NCBI RefSeq assembly: GCF_004117875.1
Contig: NZ_RAHW01000003.1
Coordinates: 310,001-374,000, forward strand
DNA: 64,000 bases
Reading direction: 5' to 3'
DNA from: Geomonas oryzae
GTDB lineage: Bacteria > Desulfobacterota > Desulfuromonadia > Geobacterales > Geobacteraceae
Shown in pieces: positions 20,472 through 30,354 of the stretch. Every line of letters starts with the position of its first letter. The first letter of the stretch is position 1. The notes beneath the pieces are model-generated. The model ran no database searches and was not told where the DNA came from. It saw only the letters and a program-made list of their open reading frames with translations. A program made the position numbers and the translations under genes.

Positions 20472-21944
20472 ATGGGACAGAACTATTTCAACACCCTGCC
20501 GCTGCGCCGTCAGCTGCAGGAACTGGGGACCTGCCGCTTCATGGACGCATCCGAATTCGCAAACGGCTGCGAGTACGTGAAAGGCAAGAAGATCGTCATC
20601 GTCGGCTGCGGCGCACAGGGTCTCAACCAGGGCCTCAACATGCGCGACAGCGGGCTTGACGTCTCCTACGCCCTCAGGAAGGACGCCATCGAGCAGAAGC
20701 GCCAGTCCTACGTGAACGCCTCGGACAACGGCTTCAAGGTCGGCACCTACGAGGAACTCCTCCCCACCGCCGACATCGTCATGAACCTCACCCCGGACAA
20801 GCAGCACACCAAGGTGGTGGAGACCGTCATCCCCTTCATGAAAGAAGGCGCCGTGTTCAGCTACGCCCACGGCTTCAACATCGTCGAGGAAGGTACCCAG
20901 ATCCGCAAGGACCTGACCGTCATCATGGTCGCACCGAAGTGCCCGGGTTCCGAGGTGCGCGCCGAGTACAAACGCGGCTTCGGCGTACCGACCCTCATCG
21001 CGGTGCACGGCGAGAACGACCCCAAGGGTGACGGCCTCGAAATCGCGAAGGCCATCGCCTCCGCACAGGGGGGCGACCGCGCCGGCGTACTCGAGTCCTC
21101 CTTCGTCGCCGAAGTGAAGTCGGACCTCATGGGCGAGCAGACCATCCTTTGCGGCATGCTGCAGGCGGGCGCCCTCCTCTGCTTCGACAAGATGGTCGAA
21201 AACGGCATCGCCGCCCCGTACGCCGTGAAGCTCATCCAGTACGGCTGGGAGACCATCACCGAAGCCCTGAAGCACGGCGGCATCACCAACATGATGGACC
21301 GCCTCTCCAACCCGGCAAAGCTCGTCGCCTTCAAACTCGCCGACGAACTGAAGGACATCATGCGCCCGCTGTTCCAGAAACACATGGACGACATCATGAG
21401 CGGCGAGTTCTCCAGCACCATGATGAAGGACTGGGCCAACGACGACGTGATGCTCCTCACCTGGCGCGAGCAAACCGGCCAGACCGCATTCGAGAAGACC
21501 GAAGCTGCCGGCGAGATTTCCGAGCAGGAATACTTCGACAAGGCGATCCTCATGGTCGCCATAGTGAAGGCAGGCGTCGAGCTCGCCTTCGAGACCATGG
21601 TCGAGACCGGCATCGAGCCGGAGAGCGCTTACTACGAGTCGCTGCACGAGACCCCGCTCATCGCCAACACCATTGCCAGGAAGAAGCTGTACGAGATGAA
21701 CCGCGTCATCTCCGACACCGCGGAGTACGGCTGCTACCTCTTCTCCCACGCCTGCGTTCCCCTTCTGAAGCCCTTCATGGCCAAGGTCGGCACCGACGTG
21801 ATCGGCAAAGGCCTCGACGTGAAGGACAACAGCGTCGACAACCAGCTGCTGGTTGCCGTCAACGCCGAGATCCGCTGCCACCTGGTTGAGGAAGTCGGCG
21901 CCGAACTGCGCGCCGCCATGACCGGCATGCAGAAGATCGTTTAA
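20472..21944 (+). CDS. ilvC: Ketol-acid reductoisomerase, class II (long form)
   Basis: A 490-residue NADPH enzyme, the second common step of branched-chain synthesis. The Rossmann loop [29 protein letters not shown] lies at about residues 37-65. The C-terminal part is duplicated as in the E. coli enzyme (491 residues), unlike the roughly 330-residue class I form common in bacteria. AGGAG precedes the ATG. It stands apart from ilvDBN, beside its own regulator ilvY, and ends at a strong terminator. This combination suggests replacement of an original class I gene. Confidence 0.96.
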   Translation: MGQNYFNTLPLRRQLQELGTCRFMDASEFANGCEYVKGKKIVIVGCGAQGLNQGLNMRDSGLDVSYALRKDAIEQKRQSYVNASDNGFKVGTYEELLPTADIVMNLTPDKQHTKVVETVIPFMKEGAVFSYAHGFNIVEEGTQIRKDLTVIMVAPKCPGSEVRAEYKRGFGVPTLIAVHGENDPKGDGLEIAKAIASAQGGDRAGVLESSFVAEVKSDLMGEQTILCGMLQAGALLCFDKMVENGIAAPYAVKLIQYGWETITEALKHGGITNMMDRLSNPAKLVAFKLADELKDIMRPLFQKHMDDIMSGEFSSTMMKDWANDDVMLLTWREQTGQTAFEKTEAAGEISEQEYFDKAILMVAIVKAGVELAFETMVETGIEPESAYYESLHETPLIANTIARKKLYEMNRVISDTAEYGCYLFSHACVPLLKPFMAKVGTDVIGKGLDVKDNSVDNQLLVAVNAEIRCHLVEEVGAELRAAMTGMQKIV

Positions 21945-21966
21945 CCGACCACCTCCGCAGACAAGA

Positions 21967-21997
21967 AAAGGCGCTCCATCTGGAGCGCCTTTTTTGT
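21967..21997 (+). terminator. Terminator of ilvC
   Basis: AAGGCGCTCCA and TGGAGCGCCTT form an 11-bp stem (21968-21978 with 21981-21991) with a two-base apical gap, followed by TTTTTTGTTTT. Confidence 0.9.
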
Positions 21998-22024
21998 TTT
22001 GGGGATGAAAGTCCGAAAACGGTA

Positions 22025-22873
22025 TCAGACCCCGGTTATCTTGGACGGCGCATGAAGCGCCTCGAGCAGGCTACTCAGCAGGTACACCATCGGCTTGATC
22101 ACGGTCTCGTCGCTCCAGTAGGCGGCATGGTTGCCAGGGTTCCAGGAGGTGAGGATGTTGCCCACGCTCACCTCGATGTCCTCGTTGACCGCCGCGGCAT
22201 AGCCGGTGCCGAGGGGCTTCAGCGGCCAGCCGAGCACGTCGTCGGAATCGTAGAGGTTCAACCACTTTGCCTTCTTTCTAAGCGGTTCAGGGAGGGTCGG
22301 CGGCGGAAACTCGATGCAGGCGGGATTCTCGTGTGCTACGCAGAAAAGCGGAATGGTACTACCCAATGTGACAACGCCGGAAAGCGTCTCCATCCGCTCG
22401 AACGGCGTAGCTCCGTAGCGCTCCCGTCCGTAACCCATCTGTCTGTCCCAGATATAGTCGCTCATGAACACCGACCCGAGGGAGTGGGCGACCACGACAA
22501 GCGGTTTGTCGTCGTCCCCGAGCTTCACGCGAAGCTGTTGCACAGCTTCGTGGATAAGGCCGTGAATGGTTTCGTATAGCCCGCCCGGCCTTCCGCTTTG
22601 GCTGTGATAGGCGCTCACGGTCCCGAAGGCGCTTAGGAAGAACTTGCGCAGCTTGGCCCAATTCAGATCGTTGTTCGCGGCGAGGTCCACCCAGAGTTGG
22701 TGCTCCCGCGCCGAGAGCAGCGGCGCCCAATACACACCATGCCAGGCGATCTCGTCACGATTCAGGCCGCGACCGGAAATCCGCTCCCGCAGTTCCTGTA
22801 CCGTATCGTGCGCAAAATCGTCGGACATAGTCCCCATTCCATGCACAAGCAACACGCCGAGCTTCTTATCCAT
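22025..22873 (-). CDS. Putative alpha/beta-hydrolase-like protein
   Basis: A 282-residue protein starting MDKKLGVLLVHGMG, with AGGAGG before the ATG. VLLVHGMG matches the oxyanion strand of alpha/beta hydrolases, and VVVAHSLGSVFMSDY carries the GxSxG-like nucleophile elbow (here AHSLGS), so Ser near residue 150 is the likely nucleophile. No signal peptide is seen. It stands alone, convergent with ilvC. The substrate is unknown; lipase, esterase or a non-catalytic role are all possible. Confidence 0.65.
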   Translation of the reverse strand: MDKKLGVLLVHGMGTMSDDFAHDTVQELRERISGRGLNRDEIAWHGVYWAPLLSAREHQLWVDLAANNDLNWAKLRKFFLSAFGTVSAYHSQSGRPGGLYETIHGLIHEAVQQLRVKLGDDDKPLVVVAHSLGSVFMSDYIWDRQMGYGRERYGATPFERMETLSGVVTLGSTIPLFCVAHENPACIEFPPPTLPEPLRKKAKWLNLYDSDDVLGWPLKPLGTGYAAAVNEDIEVSVGNILTSWNPGNHAAYWSDETVIKPMVYLLSSLLEALHAPSKITGV

Positions 22874-23103
22874 GTTCGCCTCCTGTAGCCCGAAAATTTC
22901 CTGCCGTCCTCCCGCGCAGCACGCAAGCAACGACTAATGTGCACGCACAAATATAACTGGATAATCAGACTGTGCAAGCAGGGGCAAGACAAGACCCATC
23001 GTGCGATGTGCACTAAAGGGGAGGCGCCAGAAAAAGACTTGTTATTCAGAAAGGAAAAAAGTAGTCTGCCCGGAGCAAAAGGATCCCTCTAAGGAGTCAT
23101 TAC

Positions 23104-23877
23104 ATGAACCGAGTACTGAAACACCTCTTCCTGTTGCTTATGTTCGCCGTCTTGACCGCTCATCAGGCCGGCGCGGCGGACACCGCCCGGAAAGAGATCC
23201 CCCTTTCCGGCAAGGTCCTGGAGACCATGGACGGCGGAGGATACACCTACCTGCTGCTGCAAAACGGTCCGGAAAAGGTGTGGGTGGCGATACCTCTCAC
23301 GAAGATCACGGTAGGGCAGCAGCTCACCCTCACCCCCGGTTTCGCCATGAAGAACTTCAACAGTAAGGCGCTGAACCGCAAGTTCGACCAGGTCATCTTC
23401 TCGGCAGGGCCAAGTGATGCGAAGAAAATGCAACTGAGCCCGTCCGCCATAAAGGCGCTGCACCAGGGCGTTCCCGGGGCACCCGGCGGGCAGCAGGAGC
23501 AGGCGACGAAAGAAAAACCAACCGCTCAGGCAGCCAAGCAGGCCCCCAAGAGCCAGAAAGTCACCAAGGCAAAGGGTGCCAATGCGTACACCATCGCCGA
23601 GGTGTTCGCCAAGAGCAAGAAACTTGAAAAGAAACAGGTGGTGATCAGAGGCCGCGTCGTGAACGTCGCGGAGAGGATCATGAAGAAGAACTGGATTCAC
23701 CTGGAGGACGGCACCGGCTCGAAGGCCAAGAAAACCGACAACCTCGTGGTGACATCGAAAGAACTGCCCAAGGTGGGAGATGTGGTGACCATTACCGGCA
23801 CCCTCTACAACAACCTCGACTTCGGTTCGGGCTACCGATACAAGGTCCTGATTCAGGACGCTACGCTGAAAAGGTAA
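23104..23877 (+). CDS. Periplasmic protein with two OB-fold-like domains
   Basis: A 257-residue exported protein (signal peptide MNRVLKHLFLLLMFAVLTAHQAGAA). The first domain (about 35-110) resembles the NrfJ-like small beta proteins (GKVLETMDGGGYTYLLLQNG...VWVAIP). A Lys/Gln/Ala-rich linker follows. The second domain (about 160-257) has VVIRGRVVNVAERIMKKNWIHLEDGTG, typical of OB-fold 'GRV..V......NWIHLxDG' proteins. AGGAG precedes the ATG. Ligand and role are unknown. Confidence 0.6.
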   Translation: MNRVLKHLFLLLMFAVLTAHQAGAADTARKEIPLSGKVLETMDGGGYTYLLLQNGPEKVWVAIPLTKITVGQQLTLTPGFAMKNFNSKALNRKFDQVIFSAGPSDAKKMQLSPSAIKALHQGVPGAPGGQQEQATKEKPTAQAAKQAPKSQKVTKAKGANAYTIAEVFAKSKKLEKKQVVIRGRVVNVAERIMKKNWIHLEDGTGSKAKKTDNLVVTSKELPKVGDVVTITGTLYNNLDFGSGYRYKVLIQDATLKR

Positions 23878-23885
23878 TCACCTGC

Positions 23886-23957
23886 AAAGAGATCCCTTCT
23901 CCCGCCGAGGCTATGCGCCGTAGCGCTTCGGCCCGCTAAGGCGGGAGAGGGGCCGAT
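23886..23957. repeat. GC-rich intergenic palindrome
   Basis: CTTCTCCCGCC and GGCGGGAGAGG arms enclose about 40 bases between two convergent genes. It belongs with the CTCTCCC/GGGAGAG palindromes seen at 56266, 57224, 58662 and 60073. It could also terminate transcription, but no T-run follows. Confidence 0.45.
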
Positions 23958-23975
23958 CCTGTCCCCTTCCCTTCC

Positions 23976-24362
23976 CTACCCGCGTCTGCTTCTCACTTCT
24001 TCGTTGAACTTCTCCATGTTGCCGCTCAACTCTCCCGTCAGGGCATGATAGTCGTCTATCGCCCGTCCCAGTAGAAATTCCGCCTCGTTGCGCACATCCA
24101 TGTGCACGTAGAGGTCGGTTTCGTGTGCGGGACGACTCTCCCCGCGTACCGAGGCCCGTGCCGGCCGGAATAGATTCAGCACGGAGCGGAATGGAGTTTC
24201 CTTTTCGCCGGCACCGATCTGCAACAACTGTCCGAGGATCTCCTCTGCGGCACCCGCCAGAGTAATGACACTGAAGAGATCCTTCTTGGCGAAGTACAGA
24301 AGCAGCGCCGTCTCCAACTGGCGCACCGCAATCTCCTGCTTGTGATGTTTCTCGATGTTCAC
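23976..24362 (-). CDS. Uncharacterised cytoplasmic helical protein
   Basis: A 128-residue protein if started at GTG 24362, which has GGGGGAG just upstream. The longer frame to 24458 begins with a poor hydrophobic prefix that overlaps a terminator. The conserved-looking core is ETALLLYFAKKDLFSVITLAGAAEEILGQLLQ, followed by a charged middle and a helical C-terminus. I recall similar core sequences in unannotated proteins but no function. Low confidence in role, fair in being coding. Confidence 0.5.
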   Translation of the reverse strand: MNIEKHHKQEIAVRQLETALLLYFAKKDLFSVITLAGAAEEILGQLLQIGAGEKETPFRSVLNLFRPARASVRGESRPAHETDLYVHMDVRNEAEFLLGRAIDDYHALTGELSGNMEKFNEEVRSRRG

Positions 24363-24439
24363 AGCTCCCCCGATGTGCGGCGCAAATGCGGGCCGGCCAA
24401 GATCTTCAGTCGCACGCACCCATACCGCTATCAACAAAA

Positions 24440-24478
24440 TAAAAAGGGCCGCTCTCACAGGAGGCGGCCCTTTATTAT
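24440..24478. terminator. Bidirectional terminator after rplI
   Basis: AAAGGGCCGC and GCGGCCCTTT arms (24443-24452, 24464-24473) are flanked by AATAAAAA on the left and TATTATTA on the right, so T-runs exist on both strands. It closes the rpsF-rplI operon. Confidence 0.8.
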
Positions 24479-24506
24479 TACAGACAGGTTCGGCTTTGCA
24501 GCGGTC

Positions 24507-24950
24507 CTAGGCCTTGGTAACCACGACCTTCAGGTTTGCCGCAACTTCCGGGTGCAGCTTCACGATTGCGGTGAACTCGCCCAGATGCTTGATCGGCTCG
24601 TCGAGCACGATGCGCTTGCGGTCGATTTCCACGCCCTTTGCCTTCAGCTGCTCAGCCAGTTCCATGTTGGTGACTGCGCCGAAGAGCTTGTCGTCCGCGC
24701 CGGCCTGGTGTGCCAGGTTGAGGGTGATGGCTTCGATCTTGGCCGCAAGCTGCTTGGCAGCTTCGAGAACCTTGTTCTTCTTGTATTCGAGGTGACGCTT
24801 GGCGTGCTCGAGAGCCTTGGCGTTCTTCTCGGTAGCCTCGATGGCGAACCCTTTCGGGAGCAGGTAGTTCCTTGCGTAGCCCGGGGCTACCTTGACGATG
24901 TCGCCGATGTGACCGAGGTTTTCAACGTTTTCTTTGAGAATTACCTTCAT
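24507..24950 (-). CDS. rplI: 50S ribosomal protein L9
   Basis: A 147-residue two-domain protein joined by a long helix. The N-terminal MKVILKENVENLGHIGDIVKVAPGYARNYLLPKGFA is the L9 signature. It is the last gene of rpsF-rpsR-DUF2232-rplI. Confidence 0.97.
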   Translation of the reverse strand: MKVILKENVENLGHIGDIVKVAPGYARNYLLPKGFAIEATEKNAKALEHAKRHLEYKKNKVLEAAKQLAAKIEAITLNLAHQAGADDKLFGAVTNMELAEQLKAKGVEIDRKRIVLDEPIKHLGEFTAIVKLHPEVAANLKVVVTKA

Positions 24951-24973
24951 GTGTTGCCTCCTAGCCTGGTTAG

Positions 24974-25927
24974 TTACAGGTTTTCCTGTTTATTGGGGGA
25001 CCTGAAGTCCGCCCAGAGATCAAATATCCCCAGCGCCGCGATCGCCAGCACCATCATGGGCTGGAAAACGAGGAGCAGGGTTGCCAACAATCTGATGAAG
25101 ACCGGGACCGCCAGCTTCTGGAAGAAGAAGCTGATGATGGCCACCCCCTGGGTCGAGTACAGCGCGCCCAGAACGATCAGTACGTTCAAGGCGGAGAGGT
25201 GCACGATGTTCTCAGGGACCAGCACGCAAAACCCGGCTGCGATGAGCAGCCAGACAAGCGGCTCCGGATTCTTGTACTTCTTGAAGTCACCTACCTGCAG
25301 CGGCATCCCCATGCGCGAAACGATGCCCGCTAGGAGCAACAGGTTCAGGCATGCGACGACCCCGTAGGCCACGGTCACCATGGCCGGGTAGATGGTTACC
25401 ACCAACTGCCCCGCCTGGTGCATCGAGTCGTTGAGCGCCTTCAGCTCATCGCCCTTGACGCCCGCCTTCTCGTAAAGAAGCGCGGTCTGGTTGATGCTGT
25501 TTTGCACGCCCTTGGTGATCTTCGCCTGCAGATCGGCGCCGGTGGCGAGGCCGTAGACGACTGCCGCAGCCAGCAGCACGGTGACGTTGACCGCCACCGC
25601 GTAGATCACCGAGCGGGCCCCGCCCTTACCGCGGACGAGGAACTCGGGAAGCGCCATGGAAAGCACGCCGGCCTGCAAGAGGTAGATCGCGGTGGCCGCC
25701 GGATCGGCAATCGCCAGAAGAAGCGCACAGCTTCCCAAGACGACACCGAGACCGGTCCCCCTCCCCCGCTTCAATGCGTAGAAGGCGGCGGGAGCAGAGG
25801 CGAAGAGGCCGGGGATCATGCCGACCACGGGGAGGTAGACGAAAGCAAGGAAGAGCGTTACCGTAGCAACGCTCCCCTTGATCACATCAAAAACCTTACC
25901 CTGCGGAGGGTTCACCGGTAGCGGCAT
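24974..25927 (-). CDS. DUF2232 (YybS-like) membrane protein
   Basis: A 317-residue protein with about eight hydrophobic helices (for example VATVTLFLAFVYLPVVGMIPGLF and YGVVACLNLLLLAGIVS). DUF2232 proteins commonly sit between rpsR and rplI, as here. The ATG comes directly after the rpsR TAA, so it is translationally coupled. The function of the family is not known to me; energy-coupling S-component-like folds have been suggested. Confidence 0.8.
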   Translation of the reverse strand: MPLPVNPPQGKVFDVIKGSVATVTLFLAFVYLPVVGMIPGLFASAPAAFYALKRGRGTGLGVVLGSCALLLAIADPAATAIYLLQAGVLSMALPEFLVRGKGGARSVIYAVAVNVTVLLAAAVVYGLATGADLQAKITKGVQNSINQTALLYEKAGVKGDELKALNDSMHQAGQLVVTIYPAMVTVAYGVVACLNLLLLAGIVSRMGMPLQVGDFKKYKNPEPLVWLLIAAGFCVLVPENIVHLSALNVLIVLGALYSTQGVAIISFFFQKLAVPVFIRLLATLLLVFQPMMVLAIAALGIFDLWADFRSPNKQENL

Positions 25928-26209
25928 TTACGCGGTTGCGTGGCTGCCTGCGATCGGGAGCAGCGCGATGTTCCTTGCACGCTTGATCGCCTCGGTGATT
26001 TCCCTCTGGTGCTTGGAGCAGTTACCGGAGATACGACGCGGGATGATCTTGCCGCGCTCGGACACGAAGTAACGAAGGGTGCGGGGATCTTTGTAGTCGA
26101 TGGTAACCTGTTTGTCCGCGCAGAAACGGCAGACTTTACGACGCTGGAACGGACGCTTCTTCCTCGGGCCGCTGCTGGTGCTTCTCTGGGGTGCTCTTTC
26201 GTCTGCCAT
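25928..26209 (-). CDS. rpsR: 30S ribosomal protein S18
   Basis: A 93-residue protein with [43 protein letters not shown]. The cysteines CxxC plus a third before SKH suggest the zinc-binding (C+) form. It starts three bases after rpsF ends. Confidence 0.97.
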   Translation of the reverse strand: MADERAPQRSTSSGPRKKRPFQRRKVCRFCADKQVTIDYKDPRTLRYFVSERGKIIPRRISGNCSKHQREITEAIKRARNIALLPIAGSHATA

Positions 26210-26212
26210 CTC

Positions 26213-26611
26213 TTATTCCTCCGTAGTAGTCGTTTCTGCCGGTGCCTCGGTAGCGGCGGCAGCCACTTCCTCGGTCCCTTCCTCGGCACTCTTAACCGGA
26301 GCGGCCGCCGGGGCAACCACTTCCTGCTCGAGCTTGACGCTCTGGTACCTGATTACCTTGTCGTCAAGGCGCAGACGACGCTCCAGCTCTGCGATCAGCG
26401 GAGCATCGGCATCGAAACGGAGGTAAAAGTAACGGCCACGCGGGTTCTTGTTGATCGGGTAGGCAAGTTTCCTGGTACCCCAGTCCTCAAGCCTCTTGAA
26501 ATCGCCGTTCATGCTGGCGATGACGTCCTGTACCTTGGCGGAAAGAGCTTTGATCTCTTCGTCACCGAGGTCCGGCTGGACGATGTAAATCGTCTCGTAC
26601 ATCCTGCTCAT
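26213..26611 (-). CDS. rpsF: 30S ribosomal protein S6
   Basis: A 132-residue protein; residues 1-95 are the S6 fold (MYETIYIVQPDLGDEEIKAL, then GRYFYLRFDADAPLIAELERRLRLDDKVIRY). The last 35 residues are an Ala/Glu/Thr-rich acidic tail, as in many S6 proteins. GAGGAGG precedes the ATG. First gene of its operon. Confidence 0.96.
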   Translation of the reverse strand: MSRMYETIYIVQPDLGDEEIKALSAKVQDVIASMNGDFKRLEDWGTRKLAYPINKNPRGRYFYLRFDADAPLIAELERRLRLDDKVIRYQSVKLEQEVVAPAAAPVKSAEEGTEEVAAAATEAPAETTTTEE

Positions 26612-26619
26612 TGTTAAGC

Positions 26620-26724
26620 CTCCTCACGGTTAATTTAGCCCCGGTCCGACCCGGAGCAAGGAGATACGGCCATGGGCCGTTCTGGTGAACGCTGCTTATT
26701 ACTACAGTTTTGAAACTTTGACAA
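26620..26724 (-). promoter_or_regulatory. Promoter and leader of the rpsF operon
   Basis: On the minus strand TTGTCA (26719-26724) and TAATAA (26696-26701) are 17 bases apart. The leader that follows holds a palindrome (ACGGCCCATGGCCGT) and a CCGGGTCGGACCGGGG hairpin. Such leaders often bind the S6:S18 pair for autoregulation; that is inference here. Confidence 0.5.
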
Positions 26725-26742
26725 GCAAAAGATGAAAAAAGA

Positions 26743-27837
26743 TCAAACGTTGAACCTGAAATGCATGACGTCGCCGTCCTGCACCACGTACTCTTTCCCT
26801 TCCAGGCGCATCAGCCCCTTCTCCTTCGCGCCTGATTCGCCGCCGGAGGCGATGAAGTCCTTGTAGGCGATCACTTCGGCGCGGATAAAGCCTTTCTCGA
26901 AGTCGGAGTGGATGACGCCGGCTGCGCCGGGCGCCTTGGTTCCCTTGGTGATGGTCCAGGCACGCACCTCCTTCACGCCGGCGGTGAAGTAGGTGATGAG
27001 GCCTAAAAGCTCGTAACCGGAACGGATCAGCCGGTCGAGACCGGACTCGGCAAGCCCCATCTCCTCGAGGAAGGCCTGTTTCTCCTCCCCCGCAAGTTCG
27101 GAAATCTCAGCCTCGATGGAGCCGCAGATGAACACGACGCCGTTCCCCTCCTTGGCCGCGAGTTGGCGCACCTCCTCGACGTAAGGATGCTTCCCTTCCA
27201 GGTCGTCCTCCGCCACGTTGGCGACGTAGAGAACCGGCTTCGCGGTCATCAGGTGCATGTCGCGCAGGATCAGCCTCTCGTCCTCGTTCTCCGCGAGGTC
27301 GCGCGGTGAAAGCCCTTTCTCCAGGGTCGCTTTAACCTTCTGGCAGAACTCCACGTCCTCCTTCGCCTTCTTGTCGCCGCTTCTAGCCTGCTTCTCGGTG
27401 CGCAGCATGCGCTTTTCCACCGTGTCGAGATCGGCCAGCGCCAGTTCGGTCTGGATCACCTCGATGTCGCGCACCGGGGACACGCTGCCGCTCACGTGGA
27501 CCACGTTCTCGTTCTCGAAGCAGCGCACCACGTGCAGGATCGCGTCGACGGAACGGATGTGTCCAAGGAACTTGTTACCGAGCCCTTCCCCCTGGCTCGC
27601 CCCCTTCACCAGGCCGGCGATGTCGAGGAACTCGATGGTCGTGGGGAGGATGCGCTCCGGGTGCACGATCTCGGCGAGCTTGTCCATGCGGGGATCGGGC
27701 ACCGACACGATCCCGACGTTGGGATCGATGGTGCAAAAGGGGTAGTTGGCGGACTCGGCACCTGCCGAGGTGAGCGCGTTGAAGATGGTCGACTTCCCGA
27801 CGTTAGGGAGACCTACGATGCCGCAGTTAAAACCCAT
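26743..27837 (-). CDS. ychF: Ribosome-binding ATPase YchF
   Basis: A 364-residue Obg-family P-loop protein. [14 protein letters not shown] (G1), [20 protein letters not shown] (G3) and a NVAEDDLE segment in place of NKxD show the ATP preference of YchF. The C-terminal TGS domain ([12 protein letters not shown]...[17 protein letters not shown]) is present. It binds ribosomes and takes part in stress responses. Last gene of prs-rplY-pth-ychF. Confidence 0.96.
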   Translation of the reverse strand: MGFNCGIVGLPNVGKSTIFNALTSAGAESANYPFCTIDPNVGIVSVPDPRMDKLAEIVHPERILPTTIEFLDIAGLVKGASQGEGLGNKFLGHIRSVDAILHVVRCFENENVVHVSGSVSPVRDIEVIQTELALADLDTVEKRMLRTEKQARSGDKKAKEDVEFCQKVKATLEKGLSPRDLAENEDERLILRDMHLMTAKPVLYVANVAEDDLEGKHPYVEEVRQLAAKEGNGVVFICGSIEAEISELAGEEKQAFLEEMGLAESGLDRLIRSGYELLGLITYFTAGVKEVRAWTITKGTKAPGAAGVIHSDFEKGFIRAEVIAYKDFIASGGESGAKEKGLMRLEGKEYVVQDGDVMHFRFNV

Positions 27838-27852
27838 GTACGTTTCCTTTTA

Positions 27853-28419
27853 TTACTTCGCGTTGAAGATGCTCATCGCCTTCGGCATCCCTTCCTTCAT
27901 CGCCATTTCGATGGCGTCCAGGGAGGTGTCCAGCACTTCCAGCAGTTCGTTCATCTCTTCCTTGGCGAAGTTCGTGAGTACGAAGTTCACCACGTCGCCG
28001 TGCAGAGGACGTCCGATGCCGACGCGCACCCGTGCGAAGGAAGTGGAACCGAGTTCCTGGGCCAGCGAGCGAAGCCCGTTGTGCCCGCCGTGGCCGCCCC
28101 CTTCCTTGAGCCGCACCTTGCCGAAGGGGATGTCCAGGTCGTCATGGATCACGATGAGATCAGAGAGGGACAACTTGTAGAAGCGGAGCGCCTCGGCGAC
28201 CGAGCGCCCGGACAGGTTCATGAAGGTCTGCGGTTTGAGGAGATAGACCCGCTCGCCCGCCCAGTTCCCGTCGCCGGAAAGGCCGGAGAAGGCCTTCCTG
28301 GTGACGGAGATACCGGACTGGCTGGAGAGACGGTCTAAAACCATGAAACCCGCGTTGTGGCGGGTCCATGTGTACTTGGGCCCGGGGTTGCCGAGCCCTA
28401 CGATCAGTTTTGCAGCCAT
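27853..28419 (-). CDS. pth: Peptidyl-tRNA hydrolase
   Basis: A 188-residue enzyme that frees tRNA from stalled peptidyl-tRNAs. KLIVGLGNPGPKYTWTRHNAGFMVLD holds the catalytic His and Asn; KPQTFMNLSG and HDDLDIPFGKVRLKEGGGHGGHNGLRS are also intact. The start at 28419 (MAAKLIVGLG) is clear; the longer frame overlaps rplY. It follows rplY by 11 bases, a frequent pair. Confidence 0.96.
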   Translation of the reverse strand: MAAKLIVGLGNPGPKYTWTRHNAGFMVLDRLSSQSGISVTRKAFSGLSGDGNWAGERVYLLKPQTFMNLSGRSVAEALRFYKLSLSDLIVIHDDLDIPFGKVRLKEGGGHGGHNGLRSLAQELGSTSFARVRVGIGRPLHGDVVNFVLTNFAKEEMNELLEVLDTSLDAIEMAMKEGMPKAMSIFNAK

Positions 28420-28430
28420 AGCGGTCCTGG

Positions 28431-29018
28431 TTAGGCGGCAGCCTCTTCCTCGGTTGCAGCCTTGCGGCCGAGGATGCTGACCACCGGAGCCTTCGGATCG
28501 CTCAGGATCGCGGTGCCCACCGGTGCCTTGATGTCGCCCACGTGGATGGAGTGGCCGATGGCGAGCTCGACGACGTCGACGTTGATGTGCGCCGGGATGT
28601 GAACCGGGAGGCACTCGACCTCAACTTCGTGCATGGCGAAATCGAGGAAACCGCCTGCCTTGACGCCCGCCGGGGTGCCGACGAGGTTCAGCTTCACGTG
28701 CACCTTCACCTTGTCGGCGAGGTTGATCTTGTGCAGGTCCACGTGGCGCGGGGTGTTCTTCAGGGAGTCGCGCAGCAGATCGGCTACGATGACGTTGGCG
28801 CCTTCCAGCGCGGGGACGCCCTGCAGCGTCAGGATATGGTTGCGGCCGCCTTCACCGGCGATCGCTTCGGAAAGCTCTTTCTGGCCCAGGGAAATGCAGA
28901 CCGGCTCGAACCCTTTACCGTACACGACGGCCGGAACACGGCCGGCGGCGCGCAGACGACGGCAGATCCCCTTGCCGGTTTTTTCCCTCAGTTCAACATT
29001 CAGCACCTGCTTACTCAT
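28431..29018 (-). CDS. rplY: 50S ribosomal protein L25/Ctc
   Basis: A 195-residue, two-domain (Ctc-type) 5S rRNA-binding protein. The N-terminal domain has [29 protein letters not shown]; the C-terminal domain is the beta-barrel TL5 type. It lies between prs and pth. Confidence 0.95.
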   Translation of the reverse strand: MSKQVLNVELREKTGKGICRRLRAAGRVPAVVYGKGFEPVCISLGQKELSEAIAGEGGRNHILTLQGVPALEGANVIVADLLRDSLKNTPRHVDLHKINLADKVKVHVKLNLVGTPAGVKAGGFLDFAMHEVEVECLPVHIPAHINVDVVELAIGHSIHVGDIKAPVGTAILSDPKAPVVSILGRKAATEEEAAA

Positions 29019-29072
29019 ACATCCTCCGATGTCAATCTTGGTATTTGATCCAATGACAGATTTTATTTGGTT

Positions 29073-30023
29073 CTACACAAAAAGCGAGCTGACAGATTCG
29101 TCCTCGTGGATGCGACGGATCGCCTCAGCCAGAAGGTCGGCCACGGAAAGCACTCTCAGTTTCTCGGTCTGTTCAGCCTTCTCTCCCAGAGGGACGGTGT
29201 CCGTGATGACCACCTTCTCGATGACGGAGTTGTTGATCCTCTCGATCGCCGGCCCGGAAAGGACGCCGTGGGTGGCGCAGGCGTAGACGTTGGCGGCGCC
29301 GTGCTCCTTGAGGGCGAGGGCCGCCTGGGTCAGAGTCCCGGCGGTGTCGATCATGTCGTCGAGGATGATGGCGTTCTTACCCTTGACGTCACCGATCAGG
29401 TGCATGACCTCCATGACGTTCGGACCGGTACGGCGCTTGTCGATCACGGCGAGAGTGCAGCCAAGCCTCTTGGCGAAGGCCCTGGCGCGCTCCGTGCCGC
29501 CTGCATCGGGGGAAACCATGACCAGGTTGTCCAGGTCGTCGGCGAAACGGCTCTTCAGGTGGGCGAGGAGCACCGGTGCGGCATAGAGGTTGTCCACCGG
29601 GATGTTGAAAAAGCCCTGAATCTGACCGGCATGCAGGTCGATGGTGACCACCCTGTGGGCGCCCGCCGTCGTGATCAGGTCGGCCACGAGTTTGGAACTG
29701 ATCGGCGTCCTCGGGGCGGCCTTCCTATCCTGCCGCGCATAGCCGTAGTAAGGCATGACGGCGGTGATGGTGGAGGCCGACGCCCTCTTCAGCGCATCGA
29801 TCATGATGAGCAGTTCCATCAGATTGTTGTTGGTCGGGCAGCAGGTCGACTGCACCACGTAAATATCCCGCCCACGAACGTTCTCGCCGATCTCGACCAT
29901 GATCTCGCCATCGGAAAAGGTCCTCACCTTGGCCTTGCCAAGGGGCACCTTGAGGCAGTCACAGATCTTCTCCGCCAGAACCGGATTCGAGTTGCCGCTG
30001 AACACCCTGATCTTGTTTTCCAT
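29073..30023 (-). CDS. prs: Ribose-phosphate pyrophosphokinase
   Basis: A 316-residue enzyme making PRPP for nucleotide, His and Trp synthesis. [24 protein letters not shown], the catalytic loop in [18 protein letters not shown] and the PRPP loop [14 protein letters not shown] are intact. It has its own promoter about 100 bases upstream. In relatives I recall ispE and a tRNA-Gln just upstream; here 8.6 kb intervenes. Confidence 0.97.
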   Translation of the reverse strand: MENKIRVFSGNSNPVLAEKICDCLKVPLGKAKVRTFSDGEIMVEIGENVRGRDIYVVQSTCCPTNNNLMELLIMIDALKRASASTITAVMPYYGYARQDRKAAPRTPISSKLVADLITTAGAHRVVTIDLHAGQIQGFFNIPVDNLYAAPVLLAHLKSRFADDLDNLVMVSPDAGGTERARAFAKRLGCTLAVIDKRRTGPNVMEVMHLIGDVKGKNAIILDDMIDTAGTLTQAALALKEHGAANVYACATHGVLSGPAIERINNSVIEKVVITDTVPLGEKAEQTEKLRVLSVADLLAEAIRRIHEDESVSSLFV

Positions 30024-30122
30024 TAACGCACCGGTCCTCTCTGCTTCTTTTCTTTATAAATTAGCTGCGTGTGTACCAGCCGAAACCTCAGGAATCCGCA
30101 TCCCAAATCCAGGAAACGCTAC

Positions 30123-30151
30123 TTAATACAATACTTGCCTTGTGAAGTCAA
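30123..30151 (-). promoter_or_regulatory. Promoter of prs
   Basis: On the minus strand TTGACT (30146-30151) and TATTAA (30123-30128) are 17 bases apart, giving a leader of about 95 bases before prs. Confidence 0.65.
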
Positions 30152-30267
30152 CGGAAAACCTGCCGCCGCCCAAGGCATCTTCATGCCGGCACGACGCGTC
30201 TGCAAGCAACGTCCCCGGACCCGCCCCATGCGGGAGCGACACAAAAAACTCGTTGCAGACCTGTATG

Positions 30268-30296
30268 TTGACAAAATCGGCTACAGTTTGTATGGA
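30268..30296 (+). promoter_or_regulatory. Promoter of the PilZ gene
   Basis: TTGACA (30268-30273) is followed after 17 bases by TATGGA (30291-30296), about 60 bases before the PilZ start. The -10 box is imperfect. The rest of 30152-30267 holds only a spaced inverted repeat (GTCTGCAAGCAACG with CGTTGCAGAC). Confidence 0.5.
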
Positions 30297-30354
30297 TCAT
30301 GGTCGATAAGAAACCAACCGAACATCTCAATAGCATGCGAGGAGGGCTTCACCC

